64,000 bases of DNA from SHVO01 sp964576515. GTDB lineage: Bacteria > Pseudomonadota > Alphaproteobacteria > Rhodospirillales > Rhodospirillaceae. Below the pieces are notes generated by a model. It was not told where the DNA came from. It ran no database searches and was given only the letters and a program-made list of their open reading frames with translations. Shown here one piece after another: positions 1 to 8,620 of this stretch (position 1 is its first letter; every line of letters starts with the position of its first letter). The stretch lies in assembly GCA_964576515.1 (NCBI GenBank), contig CAZNUW010000003.1:327775-391774 (forward strand). The letters run 5' to 3'. Made by a program: the position numbers and the translations under genes.

Positions 1-406
1 CCGGCTGGCTGGCGCCGCGGTGCAGGTCACGCACCACTTCGGCGATGGACACCGGATCGCCCGAGTTGATCTTGGCTTCGTATTCCTGCGCGCGGCGGCT
101 CCACATGGCGCGCTTCACGCGGGCGCGGCCCTTGAGGGTCGTCAGCGCGGCTTCCATCACCTTGCGGGTGGAAAGCTTGCGCAGACCCGAGTTCTCGACC
201 TTACGCACCGGGACACGCAGCGTCATGCGATCGCGCTCGAAGCTGATGACGAACAGCTCAACCTTCTGTCCGCCGATCAGTTGGGATTCAATGCTCGTTA
301 CCTTGCCGACCCCATGGGCCGGGTACACGACAAAGTCGCCAGCCGAGAACGGCGCGGCGATCTTCGGCTCTTTCGCACTCTTCGTTGTCGTTACTGTCTT
401 GGGCAT
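1..406 (-). CDS. carD: CarD family transcriptional regulator (partial, 3' end outside window)
   Basis: CarD/CdnL-type regulator that binds the RNA polymerase beta subunit and stabilises open complexes, often at rRNA promoters. About 135 residues are visible from the N-terminus. After a short basic lead, the polymerase-interacting Tudor-like part contains FSAGDFVVYPAHGVGKV and a stretch ending ERDRMTLRVPV, followed by the start of the helical DNA-binding region (LKGRARVKRAMWSRRAQEY). A GGAGAGA Shine-Dalgarno lies about 7 bases before the ATG. The C-terminus is cut by the window edge. It lies downstream of the ferredoxin gene on the same strand, but a terminator-like hairpin separates them. Family identity is from motif recognition and is confident; the promoter targets are not visible. 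Confidence 0.93.
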   Translation of the reverse strand, partial: MPKTVTTTKSAKEPKIAAPFSAGDFVVYPAHGVGKVTSIESQLIGGQKVELFVISFERDRMTLRVPVRKVENSGLRKLSTRKVMEAALTTLKGRARVKRAMWSRRAQEYEAKINSGDPVSIAEVVRDLHRGASQP

Positions 407-621
407 TTTGCGGTCTCTCCACACCAGGGGCCTGTTCTTTATTGGCGCCTTTCCCCGGATCCCCCATCGGCCGCCCCACTTTGCCACCGGGCGGCGTCTC
501 GTTGTCGGATCGGGCCCACCCCTCGCCTTTAAGACGTAAGGGTTGAAGCGCGTTCTCCCGCAATCCACGCAAGAACTCGCGGATTATCAATAGGTTATCG
601 CTAGAACGTGAAGTCGGACGC

Positions 622-659
622 GAGAGAAAAAATAATCCGCCGGTTCCCCGACGGATTGG
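622..659 (-). terminator. Rho-independent terminator downstream of fdxA
   Basis: Read on the minus strand, AATCCGTCGG and CCGGCGGATT (plus 648-657 and 634-643) pair around a GGAA loop with one internal mismatch and are followed by ATTATTTTTTCT. This sits about 90 bases past the ferredoxin stop codon. The rest of the 340-base gap between the ferredoxin and carD shows no gene and presumably contains the carD promoter. Confidence 0.75.
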
Positions 660-746
660 CAATTGTATAGCACAAAAAGGGGCCCAAAAACAGCCCAAAG
701 GTCCGCGCCCACCGCAGGGCACGGATGCTAAAGCCGGGAAACAGCC

Positions 747-1082
747 TTAAGCGTTAGACCCGGGATTCGGGCTAAGCAGCTGTTTCTTATCAGGTTTCCC
801 CTTCCACTCGTCCGCGTCGGAAGGGGTCTCGCCTTTGACCGTGATGTTCGGCCACTTGTCGGCGTAATCCTTATTGATATCAGACCACTCGGTGGCCGCT
901 TCGTCCGAATCGGGGACGATGGCTTCCGCCGGGCACTCGGGTTCGCAGACCCCGCAATCGATGCACTCGTCGGGATGGATGACGAGCATGTTCTCGCCTT
1001 CGTAGAAGCAGTCCACCGGACACACTTCGACGCAGTCCATATATTTGCACTTGATGCAGTTTTCTGTGACGACGTACGCCAT
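747..1082 (-). CDS. fdxA: 7Fe ferredoxin FdxA
   Basis: Small 111-residue ferredoxin carrying one [3Fe-4S] and one [4Fe-4S] cluster, an electron carrier in the cytoplasm. The cluster-binding cysteines are in CIKCKYMDCVEVCPVDC (from residue 9) and CIDCGVCEPECP (from about residue 40); the intervening acidic stretch and the C-terminal extension after the second motif are typical of the FdxA group. The start is the ATG preceded by GAGGGGG; the reading frame is open far upstream, but that part has no ferredoxin similarity and overlaps the divergent DUF938 gene. A terminator follows. Family assignment is firm; the redox partner is not visible. Confidence 0.95.
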   Translation of the reverse strand: MAYVVTENCIKCKYMDCVEVCPVDCFYEGENMLVIHPDECIDCGVCEPECPAEAIVPDSDEAATEWSDINKDYADKWPNITVKGETPSDADEWKGKPDKKQLLSPNPGSNA

Positions 1083-1190
1083 GCAACCCCCTCGCCGCCC
1101 ACCAACCTCAACCACTGGGGCGATATCAGGGTCTGCGTACTGCTTTTCGCGCGCCAGCGTCAAGGGACGGCCGCCTCGGGAGATTAGTCC

Positions 1191-1811
1191 ATGAACGATA
1201 TCAAGCAGATACCGCCGGCGAGCGTGCGCAATACACCACCGTTGCGCGATGTGCTCACCCGCGTCCTCGGCCCCGATGCGCTGCCGCGCGGCCGTGTGCT
1301 CGAGATCGCCTCGGGGTCGGGCTATCACGCGGCCGCTTTCGCGGCGGCGCTGGCGCATCTCGAATGGCAGCCGACGGACCCGGACGAAGGCGCCTGCGCG
1401 AGCATCGCCGCTTACGTCGCCGACGCAGGACTCGCGAACTTGCGCGCGCCGCTGACTCTGGATGCGGCCGCCGAGGCGTGGCCGATAACCAGCGCGGACG
1501 CCATGGTGTGCATCAACATGATCCACATCTCGCCGTGGGCGGCCACGGTCGGCCTGTTCCAGGGCGCCGCGCGCACGCTGCCCCCGGGCGGCGTCCTCGT
1601 CACATACGGCCCCTACGTGATCGACGGCGACTTCCAGGCGGGCAGCAATGTTGCGTTCGATCAGTCCTTGCGCGGCCGCAATCCGGCGTGGGGGGTCCGC
1701 GACCTGAAGGACATCGAACCGCTCGCCCGATCCTGCGGCTTTGAGCTGGCCGAGCGCATCGCCATGCCCGCGAACAACCACACCCTCGTCTTCAGGAAGA
1801 CCTCCGTTTAG
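1191..1811 (+). CDS. DUF938 family class I SAM-dependent methyltransferase-like protein
   Basis: 206-residue soluble protein with a Rossmann methyltransferase fold. Motif I (VLEIASGSGYHAAAFA, around residue 36) is the SAM-binding glycine loop, the segment EWQPTDPDE matches the acidic end of strand 2, and MVCINMIHISPW is motif IV of the DUF938 family. The substrate of DUF938 proteins is not established. It is divergent from fdxA across about 108 bases, and its stop codon overlaps that of the converging S4-domain gene. Length is normal for the family. Confidence 0.85.
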   Translation: MNDIKQIPPASVRNTPPLRDVLTRVLGPDALPRGRVLEIASGSGYHAAAFAAALAHLEWQPTDPDEGACASIAAYVADAGLANLRAPLTLDAAAEAWPITSADAMVCINMIHISPWAATVGLFQGAARTLPPGGVLVTYGPYVIDGDFQAGSNVAFDQSLRGRNPAWGVRDLKDIEPLARSCGFELAERIAMPANNHTLVFRKTSV

Positions 1812-2143
1812 GAAGTTGGGCGGCCCGTGATGGGGCGACGCACGGCCGGCGCCGCTTCTTCCCAGGAGAGGCGTTCGGGCGGCGATGGTTCATCGTAAAG
1901 TGTCCGCGCTTCCGCCGGCGGGCCGCGGCGTTCGCCGGTGTCGCGCACGATCACCGTGCGCCTGACCGGACCCAGCACGACGGCGACGACGTCGCCCGGA
2001 TGCACCAGCGCCGCCATTTTCTGGACCGGCTGGCCGTTGAGGGACACTTGGCCGCGTTCGATCAGCTTCTGCACAACGCCGCGCGTCTTGCCGAAGCGGG
2101 CGTACCAAAGCCACTTGTCCAGCCGGAGCGCGCCGGCGCTCAC
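1808..2143 (-). CDS. S4-domain RNA-binding protein, Hsp15-like
   Basis: 111-residue protein with an N-terminal S4 RNA-binding domain (RLDKWLWYARFGKTRGVVQK, then SLNGQPVQKMAALVHPGD) and a short basic/proline-rich tail, like Hsp15, which binds stalled 50S subunits. The start is a GTG that overlaps the helicase stop as GTGA. There is no clear Shine-Dalgarno, so translation probably depends on coupling to the helicase. Alphaproteobacteria commonly keep this S4 protein next to the SUV3-type helicase, supporting a joint role in RNA or ribosome maintenance (inference). The stop codon overlaps the converging DUF938 gene. Confidence 0.85.
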   Translation of the reverse strand: MSAGALRLDKWLWYARFGKTRGVVQKLIERGQVSLNGQPVQKMAALVHPGDVVAVVLGPVRRTVIVRDTGERRGPPAEARTLYDEPSPPERLSWEEAAPAVRRPITGRPTS

Positions 2144-4668
2144 GAGGAGATCAATTGTTTGAGGACGGCGAAGGGCGAGTCCGCGTTCACGGGTTCCACG
2201 CGCGCCTTGCTCTGATGCGCCGGCGCGGCATGGGGCGGACGGCGGCGCTTCAGCCGGAAGGCAAGGCCGGTCTCTTCGATCCTGGCCTTGAAACCGAGCG
2301 CCCGCAACACGTCGGCGCCGGTCGCCGCGTTGATGCCAAGCAGCGATAAGGTCTCGGGCGGCAGCACCGTGACTTTCTCGCGGGCCAGCTTGCGCGCCGT
2401 GCCCGCGAATCGTTCCAGCATATCGATCCGATAGCCCGCGGCCCCCAGCGGCTGATATCCGCAAGCGCGGTAGAAGTCGTGCGGCGCGCCGGATTCCAGC
2501 GGGATCGAGACGCGCCCTTCTTGCGGCAACCGCGGCGGCGGGCGGTCGCGATGCCCTGCAATCCACAAGAGTCCGCGCAGGCGCGCGGGCGCGGCTTTCA
2601 ACAGCGCCGGCATGAAGACATGTTCCGTCCCGAACCGGACCCCGGCCTTGGCGAGGGCTTTGCGGTCCTCGGGGCCGAGCGCTTTCAATTGCTGCTCGAC
2701 CACCGCGCGAGGGACGACACCCAGCGTTTCGGTCAGATGAAAGAGAATGCCGCGCACGGCGGGCGGCGCGGCATCCTGGCGCGCTTTGGCCAAGGGTTCG
2801 AGAAGCCGGCCGATGTGCTGCGTCATCCAGGCGCGCAGCCGGGCTTCGAGCCTGATGCGGTCGGCGGCGTCGATTCGTTCGTCGGCGGGAATCTCGATCT
2901 GCGGACGCAAGGGTTCGCTGCCGCCGACAACAACCGCGATAACTTCGTCCTGCCAGACGATGCGCGCCTCGTCGTCCAGGCGGAAGGCGTCGTCGGCGCT
3001 TGCGACAATGGCGTCGATTCGCGCGGCGATGAGCGGCCGCAACGCCGCGTTCGCCGCATTGACGACGGCCTTGTCCGCCGTGCGCAAGCCGGTCCGGTCG
3101 GCGCGGAATCGCAAGCCTTCGAGATGGCCCAGGCGATGGCCGTCGACGGTCACCATCCCGTCGTCGGCGATATCCGCCGCCATGACATCGTCGCCGCGCA
3201 GCCGTTTGACGAGGTGCGCGGTGCGGCTGTCGACGAACTGTTTGGTCAGTTTGTCGTGCAGCGCGTCCGACAGGCGATCCTCGACCGCGCGTGTCTTCTC
3301 CTGCCAGGCGCGCGCATCCGTCATCCAATCGCCCCGGTGGGAAAGATAGGTCCAGATGCGGATCGCCGCGATGCGGTCCATCAGCACATGAATGTCGCCG
3401 TCGGTGCGGTTCAGCCGCTCGACGTGACCCGAGACCCATTCGTCGGGCATCACTTCGTCGCGCTCGGTCAGGTGTTCATAGACTTGTGACATAAGGCGGC
3501 CGTGGATCTCCGCCCGCACCTTGCGGAAATCCGGCACCTGCGCCACGTCCCAAAGCAGACGCAGCCGCGCGGGCGAGACCGCGCGATCGCGCACGACCGA
3601 CTCCTTTGTCATCGCTTCCAGGACCAGTTGATCGTCGGCCGGCGGCGGCCGGATCAGCGAGGGCGACGGCGGCGGATACTTGAGCGAGACCATCAGCGCC
3701 TCGAGCGAGGTGAAACGCAGCTCGTCGTTGCGCCAGAACAGGTGCTGCAGCGGCGGGAACTCGTGGGATTCCACGCGCGCGATGATGTCGGGATCGATAT
3801 CGGGGACCTCGCCCGTCACGCCAAACGTGCCGTCGTTCATATGCCGGCCGGCGCGGCCCGCGATTTGGGCGACTTCCGGCGCGGTCAATGCGCGCGGCGC
3901 GCGGCCGTCGAACTTGTTCATCGCGGCGAAGGCCACATGGTCGACGTCCATGTTAAGGCCCATGCCGATCGCGTCCGTGGCCACCATGTAGTCGACGTCG
4001 CCGTTTTGATACAGCGCCACCTGTGCATTCCGAGTCCGCGGCGACAAGGCGCCCATCACGACGGCCGCGCCCCCGCGATGCCGGCGGATCAACTCGGCGA
4101 TGCCATAGACTTCCGACACCGAGAAGGCGACCACCGCGGACCGGCGCGGCAAACGGGTCAGTTTCTTGGCGCCCGTGTAACTTAGTTTCGAGAACCGCGG
4201 ACGGGTGATGAATTCCACGCCGGGCACGAGCCGCCGGATCAGAGGCTTGATGGTCTCCGCGCCCAGGAACATCGTTTCCATCGTTCCCCGGGCGTGCAGA
4301 AGACGGTGCGTGAACACATGGCCGCGGTCGGAATCGGCGGCAAGTTGGATCTCGTCCACCGCAAGAAACGCGACCTCACGGTCCAACGGCATGCTTTCGA
4401 CGGTGCAGATGTAATAACGGGGATTGGCGGGGATGATCTTTTCCTCGCCCGTGATGAGCGCCACCGCGCCCGCGCCGCGCGCGCGCACCACACGATCGTA
4501 GTTCTCGCGCGCGAGCAGGCGCAGCGGAAACCCGATCATGCCCGTGGCATGACCGAGCATCCGGTCCATGGCGAGATAAGTTTTACCGGTGTTGGTCGGA
4601 CCAAGCACGGCCGTCACGGCGCCGCTTTTTGGGGGCGGCGCCGCGTCGGAACCAAAATCAGCGGTCAC
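2140..4668 (-). CDS. SUV3-like superfamily II RNA/DNA helicase
   Basis: 842-residue helicase. Walker A is GPTNTGKT (residues 23-30) and motif II is DEIQ (about 105-108); helicase motifs V-VI are in ATDAIGMGLNMDVDHVAF and QIAGRAGRHMNDGTFG. This matches the SUV3 branch, whose mitochondrial members unwind RNA for degradation. The C-terminal half is a long alpha-helical region of the bacterial SUV3-like proteins. Translation begins at a GTG with GGAGG about 12 bases upstream, a rather long spacing, so the exact start is less certain. It forms a translationally coupled pair with the downstream S4 protein. A role in RNA turnover is inferred from the family. Confidence 0.88.
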   Translation of the reverse strand: MTADFGSDAAPPPKSGAVTAVLGPTNTGKTYLAMDRMLGHATGMIGFPLRLLARENYDRVVRARGAGAVALITGEEKIIPANPRYYICTVESMPLDREVAFLAVDEIQLAADSDRGHVFTHRLLHARGTMETMFLGAETIKPLIRRLVPGVEFITRPRFSKLSYTGAKKLTRLPRRSAVVAFSVSEVYGIAELIRRHRGGAAVVMGALSPRTRNAQVALYQNGDVDYMVATDAIGMGLNMDVDHVAFAAMNKFDGRAPRALTAPEVAQIAGRAGRHMNDGTFGVTGEVPDIDPDIIARVESHEFPPLQHLFWRNDELRFTSLEALMVSLKYPPPSPSLIRPPPADDQLVLEAMTKESVVRDRAVSPARLRLLWDVAQVPDFRKVRAEIHGRLMSQVYEHLTERDEVMPDEWVSGHVERLNRTDGDIHVLMDRIAAIRIWTYLSHRGDWMTDARAWQEKTRAVEDRLSDALHDKLTKQFVDSRTAHLVKRLRGDDVMAADIADDGMVTVDGHRLGHLEGLRFRADRTGLRTADKAVVNAANAALRPLIAARIDAIVASADDAFRLDDEARIVWQDEVIAVVVGGSEPLRPQIEIPADERIDAADRIRLEARLRAWMTQHIGRLLEPLAKARQDAAPPAVRGILFHLTETLGVVPRAVVEQQLKALGPEDRKALAKAGVRFGTEHVFMPALLKAAPARLRGLLWIAGHRDRPPPRLPQEGRVSIPLESGAPHDFYRACGYQPLGAAGYRIDMLERFAGTARKLAREKVTVLPPETLSLLGINAATGADVLRALGFKARIEETGLAFRLKRRRPPHAAPAHQSKARVEPVNADSPFAVLKQLISS

Positions 4669-4698
4669 GGCCGCGAAGGTCCTCCGGGAAAATCGACT

Positions 4699-5088
4699 TT
4701 ACACAGCTTCGGTATTGTAACGTTCCTCGGCGCGCGTGGTGCGGCGTTCGCGCATACGCGCCACATAATCCTTAAGTTGACGCTCCATGGCGGCAAAGGC
4801 GTCGCGCAATGCAATTTGGATGTCCTCGTGATCTTTCAGGCTGTCGGCGCGCTTCGGGTCGCGCTTCACGATCAATTCGTCGCCCGGCACCTCCAGGACG
4901 ATCGACACATGATACGGCTGACCGTTCGGACTGGCGTGATTGGCCTTGTGATGGCGTTCCACCACCACGCGGCACCCCGTGATGCGATCGAAGAATTGTT
5001 CGAGTTTTGCGACCTTCTCGCGGATGCGGGTTTCGACCGCATCAGACTTATCGAGTCCATGGAAAGAGATCTGGACCGGGACTTGCAT
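4699..5088 (-). CDS. HPF/RaiA family ribosome-associated protein (short form)
   Basis: 129-residue S30AE-family protein. The N-terminal beta-alpha-beta-beta-beta-alpha fold is visible (QISFHGLDKSDAVETRIREK, then CRVVVERHHKANHASPNG and YHVSIVLEVPGDELIV). Such proteins bind the 30S A/P-site region in stationary phase and block or hibernate ribosomes. Alphaproteobacteria usually carry a long HPF of about 190 residues with a dimerisation domain; this one ends in a charged helix instead, so it is a short paralogue. The ATG has GGAG six bases upstream. It is divergent from htpG, with about 265 bases between them, which would fit stress control of both, though that is inference. Confidence 0.85.
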   Translation of the reverse strand: MQVPVQISFHGLDKSDAVETRIREKVAKLEQFFDRITGCRVVVERHHKANHASPNGQPYHVSIVLEVPGDELIVKRDPKRADSLKDHEDIQIALRDAFAAMERQLKDYVARMRERRTTRAEERYNTEAV

Positions 5089-5242
5089 ATCAGGCTCCGT
5101 ACTGTTGAACCAAAATCAACCCCTATCGCCCCTCGGGTCGCGTGAGGGGGCCCCCGTTCATGATGATGGGACTGCCCGGGCCGAAGAGCAACCGCCTCGC
5201 GCCCGTTTTTGCCGTCCGCCGCGCAAAAAAACCTAATGACGC

Positions 5243-5262
5243 CAAGGGGCCATAACCCCTTG
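5243..5262. repeat. Inverted repeat in the raiA-htpG intergenic region
   Basis: CAAGGGG and CCCCTTG pair perfectly around a 6-base loop. It lies about 90 bases upstream of htpG in the 265-base divergent gap. It could be an operator or a hairpin in the htpG leader; no T-run follows, so it does not look like a terminator. A CTTG followed about 20 bases later by CATATCT overlaps its right edge and only loosely resembles a sigma32 promoter. Confidence 0.35.
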
Positions 5263-5353
5263 CCAGACCCGACTCCACAGCACATATCTGCCGCCGTCCG
5301 GGGCGTCTCTATCGCGGCGCCTCCCTTTTCGATCAGCGTCACGGGATAAGATC

Positions 5354-7225
5354 ATGAGTTCCACAACCGCCGCCCCCGCCGAGACTCGCGCCTTCCAAGC
5401 CGAAGTGGCGAAGCTTTTGGATATCGTCGTCCACTCGCTTTATTCGAACCGCGAGATTTTCCTGCGCGAATTGATCTCGAACGCGTCGGACGCCTGCGAC
5501 AAGCTGCGTTACGCGGCGCTGACGGAACCGAAGCTCCTGGAGGACGGCGGCGCCGATTTCGCGATTCACCTTGGCGTTGACAAGGCCGCCAAGACACTCG
5601 CGATCAGCGACAACGGCATCGGCATGTCCCGGGACGAGTTGATCGCGAACCTCGGGACGATCGCGAAATCCGGCACGGCGGAATTCCTGAAAGCCGCCAC
5701 GCAAGACAAGAAGTCCAAGGACGTCAATCTCATCGGCCAATTCGGCGTCGGGTTCTATTCCGCCTTCATGGTGGCCGACAAAGTCGAGGTGATCTCGCGC
5801 AAGGCCGGCGACGCCCAGGCCTGGATCTGGACCAGCGAGGGCAAAGGCGAGTTCAGCGTCTCGGAGTTCGAGAACGCCCCGCGCGGCACACGGATCGTCC
5901 TTCACGTCAAAGAGGACGCCGTGGAATTCCTTGAAGCGCAGCGCCTGCGCCATGTGGTGAAGACCTACTCCGACCATATCGCGCTGCCGGTGATCCTGGA
6001 CGCCGTTCCCGACGAGAAGGATGCGGCGCCGGAAACGCTCAACAGCGCGTCGGCCTTGTGGATGCGCCCAAAGAACGAGATCACGCCGGAGCAATACACC
6101 GAGTTCTATCACGGCATCGCGCACGCGTTCGACGAACCGTGGCACACCCTGCACTATCGCGCCGAAGGGGCCATCGAATACACGGCGCTGCTTTTCATTC
6201 CGTCGCAAAAGCCTTTCGACCTGTTCCACCCGGAACGAAAAAACCAAGTGCGGCTTTACGTGAACCGCGTGTTCATCTCGGACCAGCTTGACGGCCTTGT
6301 GCCGCGCTATCTGCGTTTTGTGCGCGGCGTGGTGGACTCGTCCGATCTGCCGCTGAACGTCAGCCGCGAAATGCTGCAGAACAACCCGATGCTGCGCAAA
6401 ATCCAAAGCGGCTTGGTGAAACGCCTGTTGAAGGACCTGAAAGACCGCGCCTCGGACAGCGCCGCCTACGGCGTGTTCTGGAAAACTTTTGGCCCGGTGT
6501 TCAAGGAAGGCCTGTACGAGGACTTCGAACGCCGTGACGACCTTCTGGACCTCGCGCGCTTTACCACCACCGCCGGTGAGATGGTCAGCCTGAAGGACTA
6601 CGCGGGCCGTATGAAAGAAGGCCAGGATGCGATTTACTACATCACCGGCGAAAAGCTGGATGCCGTGAAAGCGAGTCCGCAACTTGAAGGCTTCGCCGCG
6701 AAGGGCATTGAAGTCCTGTTGCTCACCGATCCCATCGACGAATTCTGGGTTCCGTCCGTCAACGCCTACGACAAGAAGCCGTTCAAGTCCGTCGCCGAGG
6801 CAGGCACCGATCTTTCAAAGGTGAGCGGCGCGGACGACAAGGCCGAGGAACCGTCACCCGAGGCGGCGAACGTGGTCGAGAAGCTGAAAACGGCGCTCGG
6901 CGACGCCGTCGCCGACGTTCGCGCGTCCACCCGACTCACCGAAAGCCCGGTGTGTCTGGTCTCGGATACGGGCGGCATGAGCCTGCACCTCGCGCGCATG
7001 CTGAAACAGCATGGCGAAGCCGGGGCGGATCTCGGGATCCGCAAGGTGCTGGAGATCAATCCCAAGCACGGCCTGATCAAGCGGTTTGAAAACCTCGACG
7101 GTGAGCCGCTGAAGGACGCGGCCCTCCTGTTGCTCGACCAGGCGCGCATCGTCGAGGGCGAAACCGTGCCGGATCCGGCCGCTTTCGCGCGCCGTCTGGC
7201 GAAGGTCATGGAACGAGGCCTGTAA
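5354..7225 (+). CDS. htpG: Molecular chaperone HtpG (Hsp90)
   Basis: 623-residue bacterial Hsp90, an ATP-dependent cytosolic chaperone dimer. The GHKL ATPase domain is N-terminal: EIFLRELISNASDACDKLRY (about residue 37), DNGIGMS, and GQFGVGFYSAFMVADKVEV. The middle domain includes RVFISD and the conserved LPLNVSREMLQ client/ATP-loop region. The C-terminal dimerisation region ends near residue 620, the usual length. GGGATAAG just before the ATG serves as a weak ribosome binding site. It converges on the synthetase gene with only four bases between their ends and no visible terminator. Confidence 0.97.
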   Translation: MSSTTAAPAETRAFQAEVAKLLDIVVHSLYSNREIFLRELISNASDACDKLRYAALTEPKLLEDGGADFAIHLGVDKAAKTLAISDNGIGMSRDELIANLGTIAKSGTAEFLKAATQDKKSKDVNLIGQFGVGFYSAFMVADKVEVISRKAGDAQAWIWTSEGKGEFSVSEFENAPRGTRIVLHVKEDAVEFLEAQRLRHVVKTYSDHIALPVILDAVPDEKDAAPETLNSASALWMRPKNEITPEQYTEFYHGIAHAFDEPWHTLHYRAEGAIEYTALLFIPSQKPFDLFHPERKNQVRLYVNRVFISDQLDGLVPRYLRFVRGVVDSSDLPLNVSREMLQNNPMLRKIQSGLVKRLLKDLKDRASDSAAYGVFWKTFGPVFKEGLYEDFERRDDLLDLARFTTTAGEMVSLKDYAGRMKEGQDAIYYITGEKLDAVKASPQLEGFAAKGIEVLLLTDPIDEFWVPSVNAYDKKPFKSVAEAGTDLSKVSGADDKAEEPSPEAANVVEKLKTALGDAVADVRASTRLTESPVCLVSDTGGMSLHLARMLKQHGEAGADLGIRKVLEINPKHGLIKRFENLDGEPLKDAALLLLDQARIVEGETVPDPAAFARRLAKVMERGL

Positions 7226-7229
7226 GCGC

Positions 7230-8429
7230 TCATTTGAACGCTTCGGGTTTAAGGCGGGCGATCGCCGCGGCAAGGTCGAGAATGTCCTGGCCGCCGTCGG
7301 CTCGCCGCAACGCGACCGTGCCGTCCCGGGCTTCATTCGCGCCGACCGCGATGAAAACGGGAATCCCGGACTCGCGCGCGTCGGCCACCTTCCGGCCGAT
7401 CCGGGCCGCGCGCGTATCGGCACTCGCCCGGAAACCGGCGGCGGCGAATGCGTCGCACACCCGGCCGGCGTAGTCCGCGCCGGTCTCGGAGACCGACGCC
7501 ACCACGATCTGATCGGGCGCAAGCCAGACAGGCAATCGGCCCTCGTAGTGTTCCAGCAACATGGCGATGAACCGCTCGATGCTGCCGAGCACGGCATGAT
7601 GGATCATCACCGGCCGCAGGCGGTTATTGTCCGAATCCACGTAACGCGCGTCGAGCTTGTCGGGCAGCACAAGATCGAGCTGGATCGTGCCGCACTGCCA
7701 CTCGCGCCCGCGCGCATCCTTCAGCACGAACTCGAGCTTCGGCCCATAGAACGCGCCCTCGCCGGGCTGCACGCGGTAGGCCAAGCCCGCCGCGTCGGCG
7801 GCGGCCTGAAGCGAAGCCTCGGCGCGGTCCCAGACGTCTTCCGCGCCTTCACGCACAAGGGGGCGGGTCGAGAAACCGACGATCACATCCTCGAACCCGA
7901 AATCCGCATAGACATCGCGCAGGAGACCGCAGAACCGCGCAACCTCGGGCACCACATGCTCCTGCAGGCAGAAGATGTGGGCGTCGTCCTGCACGAAGGC
8001 GCGGGTACGCATCAGCCCGGCGAGCGCGCCGGACGGTTCGTTGCGATGGCAGAGGCCGAACTCCGCGTAGCGCAGCGGCAGATCGCGGAACGAACGCAGG
8101 TCCGCATTGAAGATCTGCACATGTCCCGGGCAACTCATGGGTTTGAGGGCGTAGTCGCGATGTCCGTCGTCGCCGTCCTGGTGGAACGAAAACATGTTTC
8201 CGCCGAACTTCTGCCAGTGACCGCTCTTCTCCCACAGCGCGCGTGAGAGGACTTGCGGCGTCCTGATTTCGGCGAAACCCGCCTTGCGCATGCGCGCGCG
8301 GATGTAGTCCTCGATCAGGTGGTAGAGCGCGAAGCCGCGCGGATGCCAGAACACCATGCCCGGGCCTTCCTCCTGCTGGTGGAAGAGGCCGAGTTTTCGT
8401 CCCAGATATCGATGATCGTTCACGTCCAT
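7230..8429 (-). CDS. thrS: Threonyl-tRNA synthetase lacking the N-terminal TGS and editing domains
   Basis: 399-residue class II synthetase that charges tRNA-Thr. It begins almost directly at the catalytic core (DHRYLGRKLGLFHQQEEGPG), so the TGS and N2 editing domains of full ThrRS (about 640 residues) are absent. Catalytic features are intact: zinc ligands Cys in KPMSCPGH, His in QDDAHIFC and His in MIHHAVLGSIERF (motif 3); motif 2 Arg in CHRNEPSGAL. The last about 100 residues form the anticodon-binding domain. AGGAG lies 8 bases before the ATG, so the short form is the intended product rather than a broken gene. It is preceded by a Thr-codon leader and terminator. It may be a second, starvation-inducible or inhibitor-resistant enzyme beside a full ThrS elsewhere; that cannot be seen here. 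Confidence 0.92.
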   Translation of the reverse strand: MDVNDHRYLGRKLGLFHQQEEGPGMVFWHPRGFALYHLIEDYIRARMRKAGFAEIRTPQVLSRALWEKSGHWQKFGGNMFSFHQDGDDGHRDYALKPMSCPGHVQIFNADLRSFRDLPLRYAEFGLCHRNEPSGALAGLMRTRAFVQDDAHIFCLQEHVVPEVARFCGLLRDVYADFGFEDVIVGFSTRPLVREGAEDVWDRAEASLQAAADAAGLAYRVQPGEGAFYGPKLEFVLKDARGREWQCGTIQLDLVLPDKLDARYVDSDNNRLRPVMIHHAVLGSIERFIAMLLEHYEGRLPVWLAPDQIVVASVSETGADYAGRVCDAFAAAGFRASADTRAARIGRKVADARESGIPVFIAVGANEARDGTVALRRADGGQDILDLAAAIARLKPEAFK

Positions 8430-8472
8430 GTCCGCATCTCCTGTTGGGCCGGAGACGGATGGGGCGTGTTTG

Positions 8473-8515
8473 AAAAACCAAAGGCCCCGTCCGTTGCCGG
8501 CGGGGCCTTTTGGGT
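8473..8515 (-). terminator. Attenuator terminator of the ThrRS gene
   Basis: On the minus strand AAAGGCCCCG (plus 8501-8510) pairs with CGGGGCCTTT (8480-8489), followed by GGTTTTTC. It lies 18 bases after the leader-peptide stop codon and 44 bases before the synthetase start. CCGTTG at the end of the leader-peptide coding sequence (plus 8552-8557) is complementary to CAACGG in and beside the terminator loop (8491-8496), and GGGCC/GGGG stretches of the leader can pair with the GGCCCC arm, giving a plausible antiterminator. Pairing was judged by eye. Confidence 0.85.
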
Positions 8516-8533
8516 TGTGTCGCGAGAAAAGAA

Positions 8534-8614
8534 TTAGCGCGCGCGATACCCCAACGGCCCAACCGGGTGGGTCGTCGTGGTCGTCGTCGTCGAGAAGAAG
8601 CGCGCGTAGTTCAT
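8534..8614 (-). CDS. thrL: Threonine attenuator leader peptide (26 aa, seven consecutive Thr codons)
   Basis: Leader peptide that senses charged tRNA-Thr. The reading frame is ATG AAC TAC GCG CGC TTC TTC TCG, then ACG ACG ACG ACC ACG ACG ACC, then a Pro/Gly-rich end and TAA. Seven Thr codons in a row sit at residues 9-15. There is no Shine-Dalgarno; the predicted transcription start falls on the A of ATG, so it is probably a leaderless message, as known for trpL in Sinorhizobium. If tRNA-Thr is uncharged, the ribosome stalls on the Thr run and should favour the antiterminator, letting transcription enter the short ThrRS gene. The symbol thrL is by analogy; it is unrelated in sequence to the enterobacterial thrA leader. 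Confidence 0.85.
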   Translation of the reverse strand: MNYARFFSTTTTTTTHPVGPLGYRAR

Positions 8615-8620
8615 GGCGAC

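Noticed and set aside
1083..1781. Upstream extension of the ferredoxin frame
   Set aside because: Overlaps the divergent DUF938 gene and has no similarity; ATG at 1082 has a good ribosome binding site and fits family length.
5255..5290. Possible sigma32 promoter for htpG
   Set aside because: CTTG and CATATCT are about 20 bases apart and match the consensus poorly; not strong enough to call.
5339..6682. 447-codon minus-strand frame opposite htpG
   Set aside because: Shadow of htpG, no family resemblance.
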